From an uncultured Clostridium sp. (GTDB lineage Bacteria; Bacillota; Clostridia; TANB77; CAG-508): a stretch of 10,356 bases of DNA. The position numbers and the translations under genes are program-made. Positions 1 to 6,327 of this stretch are shown piece after piece. The notes under the pieces were generated by a model. The model made no database searches. It saw only the letters and a program-made list of their open reading frames with translations, and was not told where the DNA came from. Within the stretch, counting starts at the first letter, position 1. Every line of letters starts with the position of its first letter. The stretch spans positions 1 through 10,356 of the forward strand of contig CAJKVD010000012.1 in NCBI GenBank assembly GCA_905203195.1, written 5' to 3'.

Positions 1-464
1 AAGAAAAAGCAGGAAAGGCACTACTTGAAAGATGCTCAAAAAAACAAAATAAAGATGATGAAAATATTGGAGAATATAGAGGATTTAAATTAGAATTAGG
101 CTTTGACCCGTTAAATAAAAAATTTACATTAACTATGAGAAATAATACAAGTACAAAAATTGAATTAGGTAGTGATGTTTACGGAAATATTAAGAGAATT
201 GACAATAGTTTTGAGCATTTAGAAACAATGATAAAAGCAGATGAAAGAGAACTTGAAGAAACAAAAAAACAATTAGAAACAGCGAAAATAGAAGTACAAA
301 GACCTTTTATTCAAGAGGAAGAACTAAAAGAAAAAACTAGAGAACTTGAAGAACTTAACATTAAATTAAATATAAATGAAAAAGAAAAGCAAGTTTTAGA
401 TACTTCAAATGATGAGGAAGAATTAGAAAAAGAAAATAAAGAAAAGAATCGTGATAGGTATTAA
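1..464 (+). CDS. C-terminal end of large SNF2-type helicase/methylase protein (5' partial)
   Basis: The reading frame is open from base 3, with bases 1-2 ending an earlier codon, and it stops at TAA 462-464. The ATG at 135 is therefore an internal methionine and not the start. The visible 153 residues hold a 'GEYRGFKLEL' block, a 'LGSDVYGNIKRIDN' block, and a long charged helical tail ('ELEETKKQLETAKIEV', then 'RPFIQEEELKEKTRELEELN'). I recognise this ending from the very large (about 2000-3000 residue) helicase/N6-adenine methylase-like proteins of Tn1549-type ICEs, thought to process or protect element DNA during transfer. No catalytic motif lies in this piece, so the assignment rests on C-terminal similarity and gene order. 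A terminator hairpin follows directly. Confidence 0.82.
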   Translation, partial: EKAGKALLERCSKKQNKDDENIGEYRGFKLELGFDPLNKKFTLTMRNNTSTKIELGSDVYGNIKRIDNSFEHLETMIKADERELEETKKQLETAKIEVQRPFIQEEELKEKTRELEELNIKLNINEKEKQVLDTSNDEEELEKENKEKNRDRY

Positions 465-477
465 AAAATGATAAATT

Positions 478-510
478 AAGTGGTTGAGTAATATAATCAA
501 CCACTTTTTT
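478..510 (+). terminator. Intrinsic terminator hairpin just before the RadC-like gene
   Basis: A perfect 10-bp stem, AAGTGGTTGA (478-487) with TCAACCACTT (497-506), encloses a 9-nt loop and runs into T506-T510. It starts 14 nt after the helicase stop. It ends only about 14 nt before the TTG start of the next gene, whose ribosome binding site begins at once at 511-520. There is no room for a promoter after it, so it may act as an attenuator or rely on partial read-through. Confidence 0.85.
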
Positions 511-524
511 AGAAGGGAGAAAAG

Positions 525-1457
525 TTGGACAATAATGTAAAAATAATTTATAATAAATTAGAAAATATGAAAACTAGCAATCAAAGTTATATTGATTTAA
601 GTGAATTAAATATTGAAGAAAAGAAAGATTTAGTGAATGTTTGCGATATATTTAGAGATTCGCGTTATGAAACTTTTAGAATATTTTATATGAAAAATAA
701 TAGAATAGTAGGACAGGAAGCAATAACAAGCAAAATTCCAGATGCAGTTATGATTTTTAATCATAAAAGAAATCCAAAAAGAACTTATGAAAAAATGACA
801 AACAGAATGCAAAGATTAAATGCTACTGGTTATTATTTAGCGCATAATCATCCATCTGATTCTGCTATTCCATCTCAAGAAGATATGAAGATAACGAGTG
901 AATTTGCACAAAATGTTAAAGGATTTTTAGGGCATATTGTACTAGGAAATTCAAATAGATATTCAATTATTGAAAAAAATGAATATGGTGAAATTTTAAT
1001 TCCAAAAGAAAAAACTTTAATTGAATCAACAATAAATAGTATTGATGAAAAACTAAAAAATAAAACTTTTTATGACATTAAAATTTCAAGTCGTGTTGAA
1101 TTAGTTGCTTTATTGAAAAAAATACAAAACGAACAAGAATATTCAGTTGCTATATTAGCAGATAGTAAAAACAACATAAGAATGGTATTAGATATTCCTA
1201 ATAAAATGTTTAATCAAAATACAACAAATTTAAATGGATTCTTTAAAAATATAGCAAGAAATTGTGGAGCAAATAAAGTTTTTATAGGTACTCACGATCA
1301 GAAAACATATTTTAAGATTATAGAACATCAAAGATATGGAACAATTAAAGATATGATTTATTTTGATAATAATAATCGTATTATTACTGAAAAAATAACA
1401 AAAAGTCCAAACTTATTTGATAATGAAAAAAAGCAAAGAAGAAGAGAGGCACGATAA
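525..1457 (+). CDS. RadC-like JAB/JAMM-domain protein of the ICE
   Basis: This 310-residue protein contains a JAB/JAMM metalloprotease fold of the RadC type. The metal site reads H107-x-H109, then P110-S-D, and S117-x-x-D120, giving the H-x-H-x10-D spacing; E65 in 'GQEAIT' is the likely upstream catalytic glutamate. The RadC-like domain covers about residues 35-155. The C-terminal half (about 160-310) is not recognised and ends in a basic tail. The start is TTG at 525, preceded by AAGGGAG at 514-519; no better in-frame start is nearby. RadC-like proteins are common in ICEs and plasmids, but their biochemical role is unclear; the historical DNA-repair name is not supported. It is separated from the helicase gene by a terminator hairpin. 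Confidence 0.85.
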   Translation: MDNNVKIIYNKLENMKTSNQSYIDLSELNIEEKKDLVNVCDIFRDSRYETFRIFYMKNNRIVGQEAITSKIPDAVMIFNHKRNPKRTYEKMTNRMQRLNATGYYLAHNHPSDSAIPSQEDMKITSEFAQNVKGFLGHIVLGNSNRYSIIEKNEYGEILIPKEKTLIESTINSIDEKLKNKTFYDIKISSRVELVALLKKIQNEQEYSVAILADSKNNIRMVLDIPNKMFNQNTTNLNGFFKNIARNCGANKVFIGTHDQKTYFKIIEHQRYGTIKDMIYFDNNNRIITEKITKSPNLFDNEKKQRRREAR

Positions 1458-1569
1458 ATATTATAAATAAAGAAAAATGTCAAACATATAAAACAAATAA
1501 AAAATCTAATTTGCACATTTTTATTTTGTAAATGGATGTAGTAAGATATGCACAAAGGAGGAAATTAAA

Positions 1570-2190
1570 ATGGAATTTGATAAACTAATAGAAAATCTAA
1601 TTTTAGATGAAATATGGGAAAATCAGAGAGGAGAGTTTGAAGATTATTCTTTAAAAAAAGACAAGAAAAAGAGACAATTTAATGAAAATTCACAATTTGC
1701 AGAAGAAATAAAAGAATTTACAGAAAAGTATATACCAGAAGAAAAACAAGAAGAATACAATGAAAAATGGAAACAATATACTAAAAAAGAAATGGACGAT
1801 TTTGATTATTGGACAAAAAAATTCTTTAAATTAGGAATTATAAATGGAATAAGATTAAAGAAAGAAATAAAAGAAGAAAGTTCAAAACAAAATGGCTTTT
1901 TTAATTATGAATATAGTTGTTTTGATGAGTATTTAGAAACAAAAAGAATTGATAAATTAAGAGAAAATAATGAATATAATCAATTAAGGAAAAAAGAAAA
2001 TGAATTAAAAAATAAATATCCTAAATTAACAAGATTTATAGAAGAAAAAGAGCCAATAGATAATTTGACAGAAGAAGAACGAGATGCAATATTAGATTTT
2101 ATTGAAAACAAAAGTAAAATGTTTAATATAGAAAAAAAAGAAATATATTTAATGGGTATGAGAGAAATGATAAATATCCTATATAGATAA
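1570..2190 (+). CDS. Hypothetical charged helical protein (possibly DUF6809-like)
   Basis: This 206-residue protein is rich in Lys, Glu and Asn, with no signal peptide or membrane segment. A strong ribosome binding site, AAAGGAGG at 1554-1561, precedes the ATG by 8 nt, so translation is well supported. I do not recognise it with certainty. The C-terminal part (about 135-206), with 'EYNQLRKKENEL' and the ending 'EIYLMGMREMINIL', resembles in pattern the small helical DUF6809-type proteins of Firmicutes mobile elements. The middle ('FFKLGIINGIRLKKEI', about 85-100) has a similar hydrophobic/Gly pattern, so the protein may be two weakly related helical units. Function is unknown. Its position between RadC-like and TOPRIM genes suggests an accessory ICE protein. 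A terminator hairpin follows 4 nt after the stop. Confidence 0.7.
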   Translation: MEFDKLIENLILDEIWENQRGEFEDYSLKKDKKKRQFNENSQFAEEIKEFTEKYIPEEKQEEYNEKWKQYTKKEMDDFDYWTKKFFKLGIINGIRLKKEIKEESSKQNGFFNYEYSCFDEYLETKRIDKLRENNEYNQLRKKENELKNKYPKLTRFIEEKEPIDNLTEEERDAILDFIENKSKMFNIEKKEIYLMGMREMINILYR

Positions 2191-2194
2191 ATAT

Positions 2195-2229
2195 AAAGCA
2201 GGTGGAAAAAAATCTACCTGCTTTTTTTT
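2195..2229 (+). terminator. Intrinsic terminator hairpin upstream of the TOPRIM gene
   Basis: AAAGCAGGTGGA (2195-2206) pairs with TCTACCTGCTTT (2213-2224) as a 12-bp stem with one G-U pair and a loop of six A residues. A T tract to 2229 follows. The next gene's ribosome binding site starts at 2246, leaving no space for a new promoter. The in-frame GTG at 2202 lies inside the stem, which argues against it as a start codon. Confidence 0.87.
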
Positions 2230-2245
2230 GTGCAAAAATTCAAAA

Positions 2246-2264
2246 AAAGGAGGTGTTTTTTATT
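2246..2264 (+). promoter_or_regulatory. Ribosome binding site that places the TOPRIM start at ATT
   Basis: AAAGGAGG at 2246-2253 is followed by an 8-nt spacer and then ATT at 2262-2264. Neither ATG nor TTG is available in frame at this spacing. The only other in-frame candidate here, GTG at 2253-2255, overlaps the Shine-Dalgarno sequence itself. Protein similarity also begins right after this point ('SKVPPELVEEIKKMDLLTY'). Confidence 0.72.
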
Positions 2265-3245
2265 TCAAAAGTTCCACCAGAATTAGTAGAAGAAATAAAG
2301 AAAATGGATCTTTTGACCTATTTTCAAAATTATGAGCCACAAGAATTAGTAAGAGTGGGAAATGGAACATACACTACAAAAACACATGATAGTTTAAGAA
2401 TTAGCAATGGATTATGGAATTGGTTTTCAAGAAAAATTGGTGGAAGAAGTGCAATAGATTATATAAAAGAAGAGAAAGGATTAAAATTCATTGATGCTGT
2501 TGAATATATCGCAGATAAAATGAATTATCATAGACCTTTTATTTATGAAAATGATTATAAAAAAGAAGAAAAAATCTTTGAATTACCTCAAAAAGAATTA
2601 AATAATAATAAAGCAAAATCATATTTGATAAAAAGAGGAATTGATAAGGAAATTGTGCAAAAATGTATTGAAAATAATTTGATTTATGAGGAAAAAGATA
2701 ATCATAATGTTGTTTTTGTAGGCTATGATAAAAACAAAAATGCAAAGTATGCTTTTTGTAGAGCAACAAATGAAAGTAGATATATGAGAGATGCAAAAGG
2801 TAGTGATAAAAAATACACTTTTAGATTAAATTCTATAAATAAAAGTAATAGAGTTCACTTATTTGAAAGTGCAATAGATTTATTATCTTATGCAACACTT
2901 ATGAAGATGAAAAATCTTAATTGGCAAAACGAAAATATGATTTCTTTGGCAGGTGTTTCAAAACCATCTGTTATAACAGAAAATACAAAAATTCCAATTA
3001 CGATTAAAACTTTTTTAGATGAGAATCCAAATATAAATGAAATTCATTTGCATTTAGATAATGATGAAGTTGGTCGAGAGGCAAGTATATTTTTACAAAA
3101 TATTTTATCAAAAAATTATAAAGTTGTAGATAGACCTGCACCAATAGGAAAAGACTGTAATGACTATCTTCATTTTGTTTTAGGATACAGAAATTTTAAT
3201 AAAAATACCAATGAAAAAATCACTCAACAAGTAAGAGTTAGATAA
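2262..3245 (+). CDS. DUF3991/TOPRIM domain primase-like protein, probable ATT start
   Basis: From ATT at 2262 this is 327 residues. Residues 1-90 ('MDLLTYFQNYEPQELV', 'THDSLRISNGLWNWF', 'GGRSAIDYI') match the degenerate CHC2-like N-terminus of ICE primase-like proteins and lack zinc-binding cysteines. About 115-190 is DUF3991. About 198-305 is a TOPRIM fold: acidic E202 in 'FESAIDLLSY' and the D266-N-D268 motif in 'IHLHLDNDEVG', both probable Mg2+ ligands. TOPRIM proteins act on DNA ends or make primers; in Tn1549-type elements this protein is presumed to help ICE DNA replication or processing, but no activity is proven for it here. An upstream GTG at 2202 would add 20 residues but sits in a terminator stem. 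The downstream neighbour is the DpnD/PcfM-like gene. Confidence 0.87.
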   Translation: MSKVPPELVEEIKKMDLLTYFQNYEPQELVRVGNGTYTTKTHDSLRISNGLWNWFSRKIGGRSAIDYIKEEKGLKFIDAVEYIADKMNYHRPFIYENDYKKEEKIFELPQKELNNNKAKSYLIKRGIDKEIVQKCIENNLIYEEKDNHNVVFVGYDKNKNAKYAFCRATNESRYMRDAKGSDKKYTFRLNSINKSNRVHLFESAIDLLSYATLMKMKNLNWQNENMISLAGVSKPSVITENTKIPITIKTFLDENPNINEIHLHLDNDEVGREASIFLQNILSKNYKVVDRPAPIGKDCNDYLHFVLGYRNFNKNTNEKITQQVRVR

Positions 3246-3280
3246 AAAAATAAAAAAAGAAAATGGAGGATTTTTATAAT

Positions 3281-3661
3281 ATGAATAGATATAAAATTGA
3301 ATTAAAAGAAATATTAAGAAAAAATATAATTGTTAATGCAGAGAACGAAGATGAGGCTACTGAATATGTAGAAAATGTTTTATTAAAATCAGATTTATTA
3401 GATTTAGGAATACAAGATTTAGATGCATTTGAAACGAAAGTTTTAGAAAAAAATGGACAAAAAGTAAATGATTTTGATGAAGAAATTGATACAGATATAT
3501 ATAAAACAAGAGAAGAACTTGAATTAGAAGAATGTCAATATAAATTAAGAAAAATAGAAGAAACAAGAGATGATTTAGAAGAAATTTTGGAAGAAATTGA
3601 ATGTAGTTTAGATGAAATGAGTGATATTATATCTGAATATTTTGATAAAGAAATTGATTAA
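3281..3661 (+). CDS. DpnD/PcfM-like small acidic protein
   Basis: This 126-residue protein starts at ATG 3281, behind TGGAGG at 3264-3269 (11-nt spacing). The earlier in-frame ATG at 3263 overlaps that ribosome binding site and is rejected. The first 60 residues ('YKIELKEILRKNIIVNAENEDEA') match the compact beta-rich DpnD/PcfM domain found in conjugative plasmids and ICEs. The rest, about 75-126, is a strongly acidic helix likely to form a coiled coil. The family's function is unknown; PcfM is named from the pCF10 conjugation region of Enterococcus. The gene is the last before the candidate oriT, with about 173 nt before the MobC start. Confidence 0.75.
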   Translation: MNRYKIELKEILRKNIIVNAENEDEATEYVENVLLKSDLLDLGIQDLDAFETKVLEKNGQKVNDFDEEIDTDIYKTREELELEECQYKLRKIEETRDDLEEILEEIECSLDEMSDIISEYFDKEID

Positions 3662-3747
3662 AAAATAATTGCTAATCAAAAATATAAATATTCAAATATT
3701 TTGCTTTTAGAGAAAAAAATAAAAAAATTCTTGTCCTAGCAAGCAAT

Positions 3748-3770
3748 GAATTTGTACTCCCGTCAAATTC
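3748..3770. repeat. Inverted repeat GAATTTG/CAAATTC in the oriT region
   Basis: The arms at 3748-3754 and 3764-3770 match perfectly over 7 bp, with loop 3755-3763. No T tract follows, so it is not a terminator. It is a likely MobC or relaxase binding site by position; this is inference. Confidence 0.7.
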
Positions 3771-3777
3771 GAAAATA

Positions 3778-3797
3778 TGGGGACACCCCAATCCCCG
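3778..3797. repeat. G/C-rich inverted repeat in the oriT region
   Basis: TGGGG at 3778-3782 can pair with CCCCA at 3786-3790 across a 3-nt loop, or the G run can pair with the second CCCC at 3793-3796. Two alternative pairings of one G run could be a recognition feature of the nicking site. It is not followed by a T tract. Confidence 0.6.
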
Positions 3798-3834
3798 TTA
3801 CAAAAAATCTAATAGAAAAGAGGTGCATATATAT

Positions 3835-4155
3835 TTGCGAAAACGAAGTATAAAAAAACAAGTATGGTTAGATGAAAAAGAAGATAATTTATTAAAAGAG
3901 AAAGCAAAGATAGCAGGGCAAACTCAAAGTGGATATATTAGAAGTTTAATATTAGGATATAAGCCAAAGGAACTTCCTAATAGTGAAGTGCATGAAATGT
4001 TAAATCAAATAAGAGGAATAGCAATTAACTTAAATCAAATTGCGAGGAAGGCAAATGCACTTAACTATATTGATGTTCCAAAGTATAAAAAGGTATGTGA
4101 TAAATTAACAGAGATTGAAAAAGAAATAAAAGCAAAAATTTTAGATAGGTACTAA
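3835..4155 (+). CDS. mobC: MobC-type relaxosome accessory protein
   Basis: I chose the TTG at 3835, giving 106 residues that begin 'RKRSIKKQVWLDEKEDNLL', because homologues begin at this motif. AAAGAGG at 3817-3823 lies about 11 nt upstream, and the GTG at 3823 overlaps it. The N-terminal 45 residues look like a ribbon-helix-helix DNA-binding domain. The C-terminal half holds the MobC signature 'LNQIARKANALNYID'. MobC proteins bind oriT, help open the DNA and recruit or position the relaxase. The stop lies 3 nt before the relaxase ATG, so translation of the two is probably coupled. The candidate oriT lies directly upstream. Confidence 0.88.
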   Translation: MRKRSIKKQVWLDEKEDNLLKEKAKIAGQTQSGYIRSLILGYKPKELPNSEVHEMLNQIRGIAINLNQIARKANALNYIDVPKYKKVCDKLTEIEKEIKAKILDRY

Positions 4156-4158
4156 CAA

Positions 4159-5520
4159 ATGGCGACAACAAGTATATGGGCAGTGAAGAAAAGACTAGAC
4201 CATGTTATAGATTACACTACTAATCCAGACAAAACAAGTAAAGAAGATTATAAAGAACTTCATAATGTAATTGAATATGCAACTGCATCATATAAAACAG
4301 AAGAACAATTATATGTAACAGCATTAAATTGTAATAAAGATAATGTATATGAAGATATGATGTTTACAAAGAAAAGGTTTGACAAGACAGATGGCATTTT
4401 AGGCTTTCACGCTTTTCAATCTTTTGCAGAGGGGGAAGTAACACCAGAGATAGCACACGAAATTGGTATAAAACTTGCAAATGAATTATGGGGAGATAAG
4501 TTTGAGGTAGTTGTATCAACACATCTTAACACTAATCACATTCATAATCACTTCTGTATAAATTCTGTTTCATTTATAGATGGAAAAAAGTATTATAATA
4601 ATCGACATACTTATGCTTTAATGAGGCAGACATCTGATAGTCTATGTAGAGAATATAATTTAAGCGTTATAGAAGAAAAGCCTTGTGGAAAACACAATAT
4701 TGATTATACAAAATATTATAAAGAACAAGTGAAAAAATCAAATTACTATTCTAATATAAAAGATGATATAGATTATGCAATAGAACAAGCATATAACTAT
4801 AAAGATTTTATAGGAATAATGATGAAAATGAATTATGAAGTTATAGATCGTTCTGGAAAATTAAGTGTAAGACCATTTAATAGAAAAAGAAATATAAGAA
4901 TAGAAAGAGCCTTTGGAGATGACTATACAATAAAAAATATAAATGAAAGAATATTTAATACTGAAAGTGTACGAGTTCCATTTCCAGAGGTTAGAACTTT
5001 AAGTGGAAGATATAAACGATATTCAAGAAATAAAAAAATAAGAAACAAAAGAAAGATGACAGGAATTAGGGCTTTATATTTCCACTATTGTTATTTATTA
5101 AAAATATATCCTAAAACTAAAAAAATAATGTCAAAGGAATTAAGAGAAGATATAAAGAAAATGGAAAGTATATCAAATGAGGCAAGATTCTTGTGCAAAA
5201 ATAATATTCAAACAGCACAAGAACTTTTTTCATATAAAGCATCATCTATTAAAAAGAAAAATGAGTTGAAAAGCAAAAGAGAATATCAATGGAGAAAATA
5301 CAAAAAAGTAAAGACAGATGAAGAAAAACAAAAGATTAAAGAAGATATAAATAAAATGACAAAAGAAATTAACGAATTAAATAAAGTACAAGAAATGATA
5401 GAAAACATTGAAAATAGAATACCGAAAATCAAAGAAAATATACAAGAGATGGAAGGTAAAGAAATAAAAAAAGAACAAGAGATAGAACAAAATCAAAATG
5501 AAAGGAGAGAAAAAATTTGA
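4159..5520 (+). CDS. MOBP-family relaxase (MobA/VirD2-type)
   Basis: This 453-residue relaxase would nick one strand at oriT, stay bound to the 5' end through a tyrosine, and be carried into the recipient by the type IV channel. The N-terminal 170 residues form the relaxase domain: Y19 in 'VIDYTTNPDKT' is a candidate catalytic tyrosine, 'GFHAFQSF' (about 82-89) is a conserved block, and the metal-binding three-histidine motif is H122 with H127-x-H129 and H131 ('HLNTNHIHNHF'). The C-terminal third (about 330-453) is highly charged and coiled-coil-like, possibly for contact with the coupling protein or PcfB. ATG at 4159 follows MobC by 3 nt with only a weak AGG upstream, consistent with translational coupling. 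The stop overlaps the next gene's TTG start. Confidence 0.92.
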   Translation: MATTSIWAVKKRLDHVIDYTTNPDKTSKEDYKELHNVIEYATASYKTEEQLYVTALNCNKDNVYEDMMFTKKRFDKTDGILGFHAFQSFAEGEVTPEIAHEIGIKLANELWGDKFEVVVSTHLNTNHIHNHFCINSVSFIDGKKYYNNRHTYALMRQTSDSLCREYNLSVIEEKPCGKHNIDYTKYYKEQVKKSNYYSNIKDDIDYAIEQAYNYKDFIGIMMKMNYEVIDRSGKLSVRPFNRKRNIRIERAFGDDYTIKNINERIFNTESVRVPFPEVRTLSGRYKRYSRNKKIRNKRKMTGIRALYFHYCYLLKIYPKTKKIMSKELREDIKKMESISNEARFLCKNNIQTAQELFSYKASSIKKKNELKSKREYQWRKYKKVKTDEEKQKIKEDINKMTKEINELNKVQEMIENIENRIPKIKENIQEMEGKEIKKEQEIEQNQNERREKI

Positions 5521-6323
5521 GTGTATCAAGTGAGTCAGCAGAACAATTTATAAAACTTTATTTAGATGGTGCAGAGTTTGCGTTAAAAATATCTGGTACT
5601 GCAACAAAAAATATTATTGCAGCCTTATATGCAATATCAAAAGAATCCAATAAAAGTAGAGGTAAAATAAGATTAACAAGTATGCTTAAAAGCGATAAAG
5701 AACAAAAAATATTTTCAATAAAGTCGCAAGATATGAAAGTATTTGCAAAAGAAGCGAAAAGTTATGGAGTTCTATATTGTGCATTAGTAAATAAAAAGAA
5801 TAAAAATTATGATGGTATGATTGATATAATGGTAAGAGCAGAAGATGCACCAAAAGTTAATAGAATTATTGAAAGATATAATTTATCTACTGTTGATAAG
5901 GCAAGTATTATAAAAAGTGAAATAGAAAAAGAAATGGCAAATAAAGAAGAACAAAAAGACTTGTCTGAAAATGCACAAGATATAGGTGTTCAAGAAAAAG
6001 ATATTGATGACAAAATGATAGATGATATATTTAGTAAGCCAATACAAAAGGAAGAAATATCAAACCCCACGGAAAGCCAAACGGAAAAAAGCCCTCCGTT
6101 AGAGCCTTCCTCAACGAGCAAAATCCAATCCGATGGGGTAATTAAATCTTCTGAAAAGAAATCTGTAAGAAAAGAATTACAGAAATATAGAGAAGAAGAA
6201 AAAATCGAAACGGAGAAGAAAAATGCTAATAAAAACAAAACTGATATAGGTAAAACAAATATATCACAAGAAATATCAATAAAAACAACTGAAACACCAA
6301 AAATAAAAGAGAAAGGTAAATAA
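5517..6323 (+). CDS. pcfB: PcfB-family protein (DUF3801)
   Basis: This 268-residue protein has a TTG start at 5517 that overlaps the relaxase stop (TTGA), with AGGAG at 5503-5507. Residues 1-130 are the DUF3801/PcfB domain, including 'GTATKNIIAALYAISKES', 'SMLKSDKE' and 'YGVLYCALV'. PcfB of pCF10 and its ICE relatives belongs to the conjugation machinery around relaxosome and coupling protein; its exact role is not settled. Residues about 140-268 are a polar, probably disordered linker with a conserved-looking 'TEKSPPLEP' block and a Lys/Glu-rich tail. The DNA encoding residues about 183-208 is much richer in GC than the rest and holds nested inverted repeats. Neighbouring genes run in the same direction with a 4-nt gap to the ArdC-like gene. 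Confidence 0.86.
   Translation: MSVSSESAEQFIKLYLDGAEFALKISGTATKNIIAALYAISKESNKSRGKIRLTSMLKSDKEQKIFSIKSQDMKVFAKEAKSYGVLYCALVNKKNKNYDGMIDIMVRAEDAPKVNRIIERYNLSTVDKASIIKSEIEKEMANKEEQKDLSENAQDIGVQEKDIDDKMIDDIFSKPIQKEEISNPTESQTEKSPPLEPSSTSKIQSDGVIKSSEKKSVRKELQKYREEEKIETEKKNANKNKTDIGKTNISQEISIKTTETPKIKEKGK
6064..6139. repeat. GC-rich island with nested inverted repeats inside pcfB
   Basis: The outer arms ACCCCACGGA (6064-6073) and TCCGATGGGGT (6129-6139) pair with one bulged A (6133). An inner perfect 6-bp pair, AACGGA (6080-6085) with TCCGTT (6095-6100), has a 9-nt loop. The stretch is roughly half G+C, while its flanks are about a quarter. It stays in frame with pcfB and encodes part of the polar linker. 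Its role is unknown. Confidence 0.7.
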
Positions 6324-6327
6324 AAAT

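Larger units (their letters stand above)
3728..3800 (+). other. oriT: Candidate origin of transfer (oriT)
   Basis: The gap before mobC contains two inverted repeats. GAATTTG (3748-3754) pairs with CAAATTC (3764-3770) around a 9-nt loop containing CTCCCG. TGGGG (3778-3782) pairs with CCCCA (3786-3790) around ACA, and a second CCCC follows at 3793-3796. The GC-rich tract stands out in about 25% GC DNA. Position directly upstream of mobC and relaxase genes, plus inverted repeats, is the usual setting of MOBP-type oriT sites. The nick site cannot be placed from sequence alone, and no promoter for mobC was convincing in this gap. Confidence 0.6.

Noticed and set aside
451..470. Shared gene ending GATAGGTAYTAA in the helicase (451-464) and mobC (4143-4155)
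   Set aside because: Both encode D-R-Y-stop, but the match is short and probably reflects a common AGGT near the end of coupled genes or coincidence.
630..812. Minus-strand reading frames opposite RadC, TOPRIM, DpnD/PcfM, PcfB, ArdC-like and reverse transcriptase genes
   Set aside because: They are Phe/Leu/Ile/Tyr-rich shadows of Lys/Glu/Asn-rich genes in AT-rich DNA, without consistent ribosome binding sites.
1458..1569. Possible promoter before the 206-residue protein (TTGCAC at 1511)
   Set aside because: No -10 hexamer lies at 16-18 nt spacing; only the ribosome binding site is convincing in this gap.
2202..2261. GTG start at 2202 giving a 347-residue TOPRIM protein
   Set aside because: The codon lies in the terminator stem, has no ribosome binding site, and the extra 20 residues translate the hairpin and the Shine-Dalgarno region.
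3263..3280. ATG at 3263 as the start of the DpnD/PcfM-like gene
   Set aside because: It overlaps TGGAGG, the likely ribosome binding site for the ATG at 3281, where family similarity begins.
3641..3720. Possible promoter before mobC (TTGATA near 3642)
   Set aside because: The downstream ATAATT is a poor -10 match and AT-rich sequence gives many such pairs by chance.
3823..3834. GTG at 3823 as the MobC start
   Set aside because: The GTG is part of the Shine-Dalgarno sequence; TTG at 3835 has better spacing and agrees with the usual MobC N-terminus.
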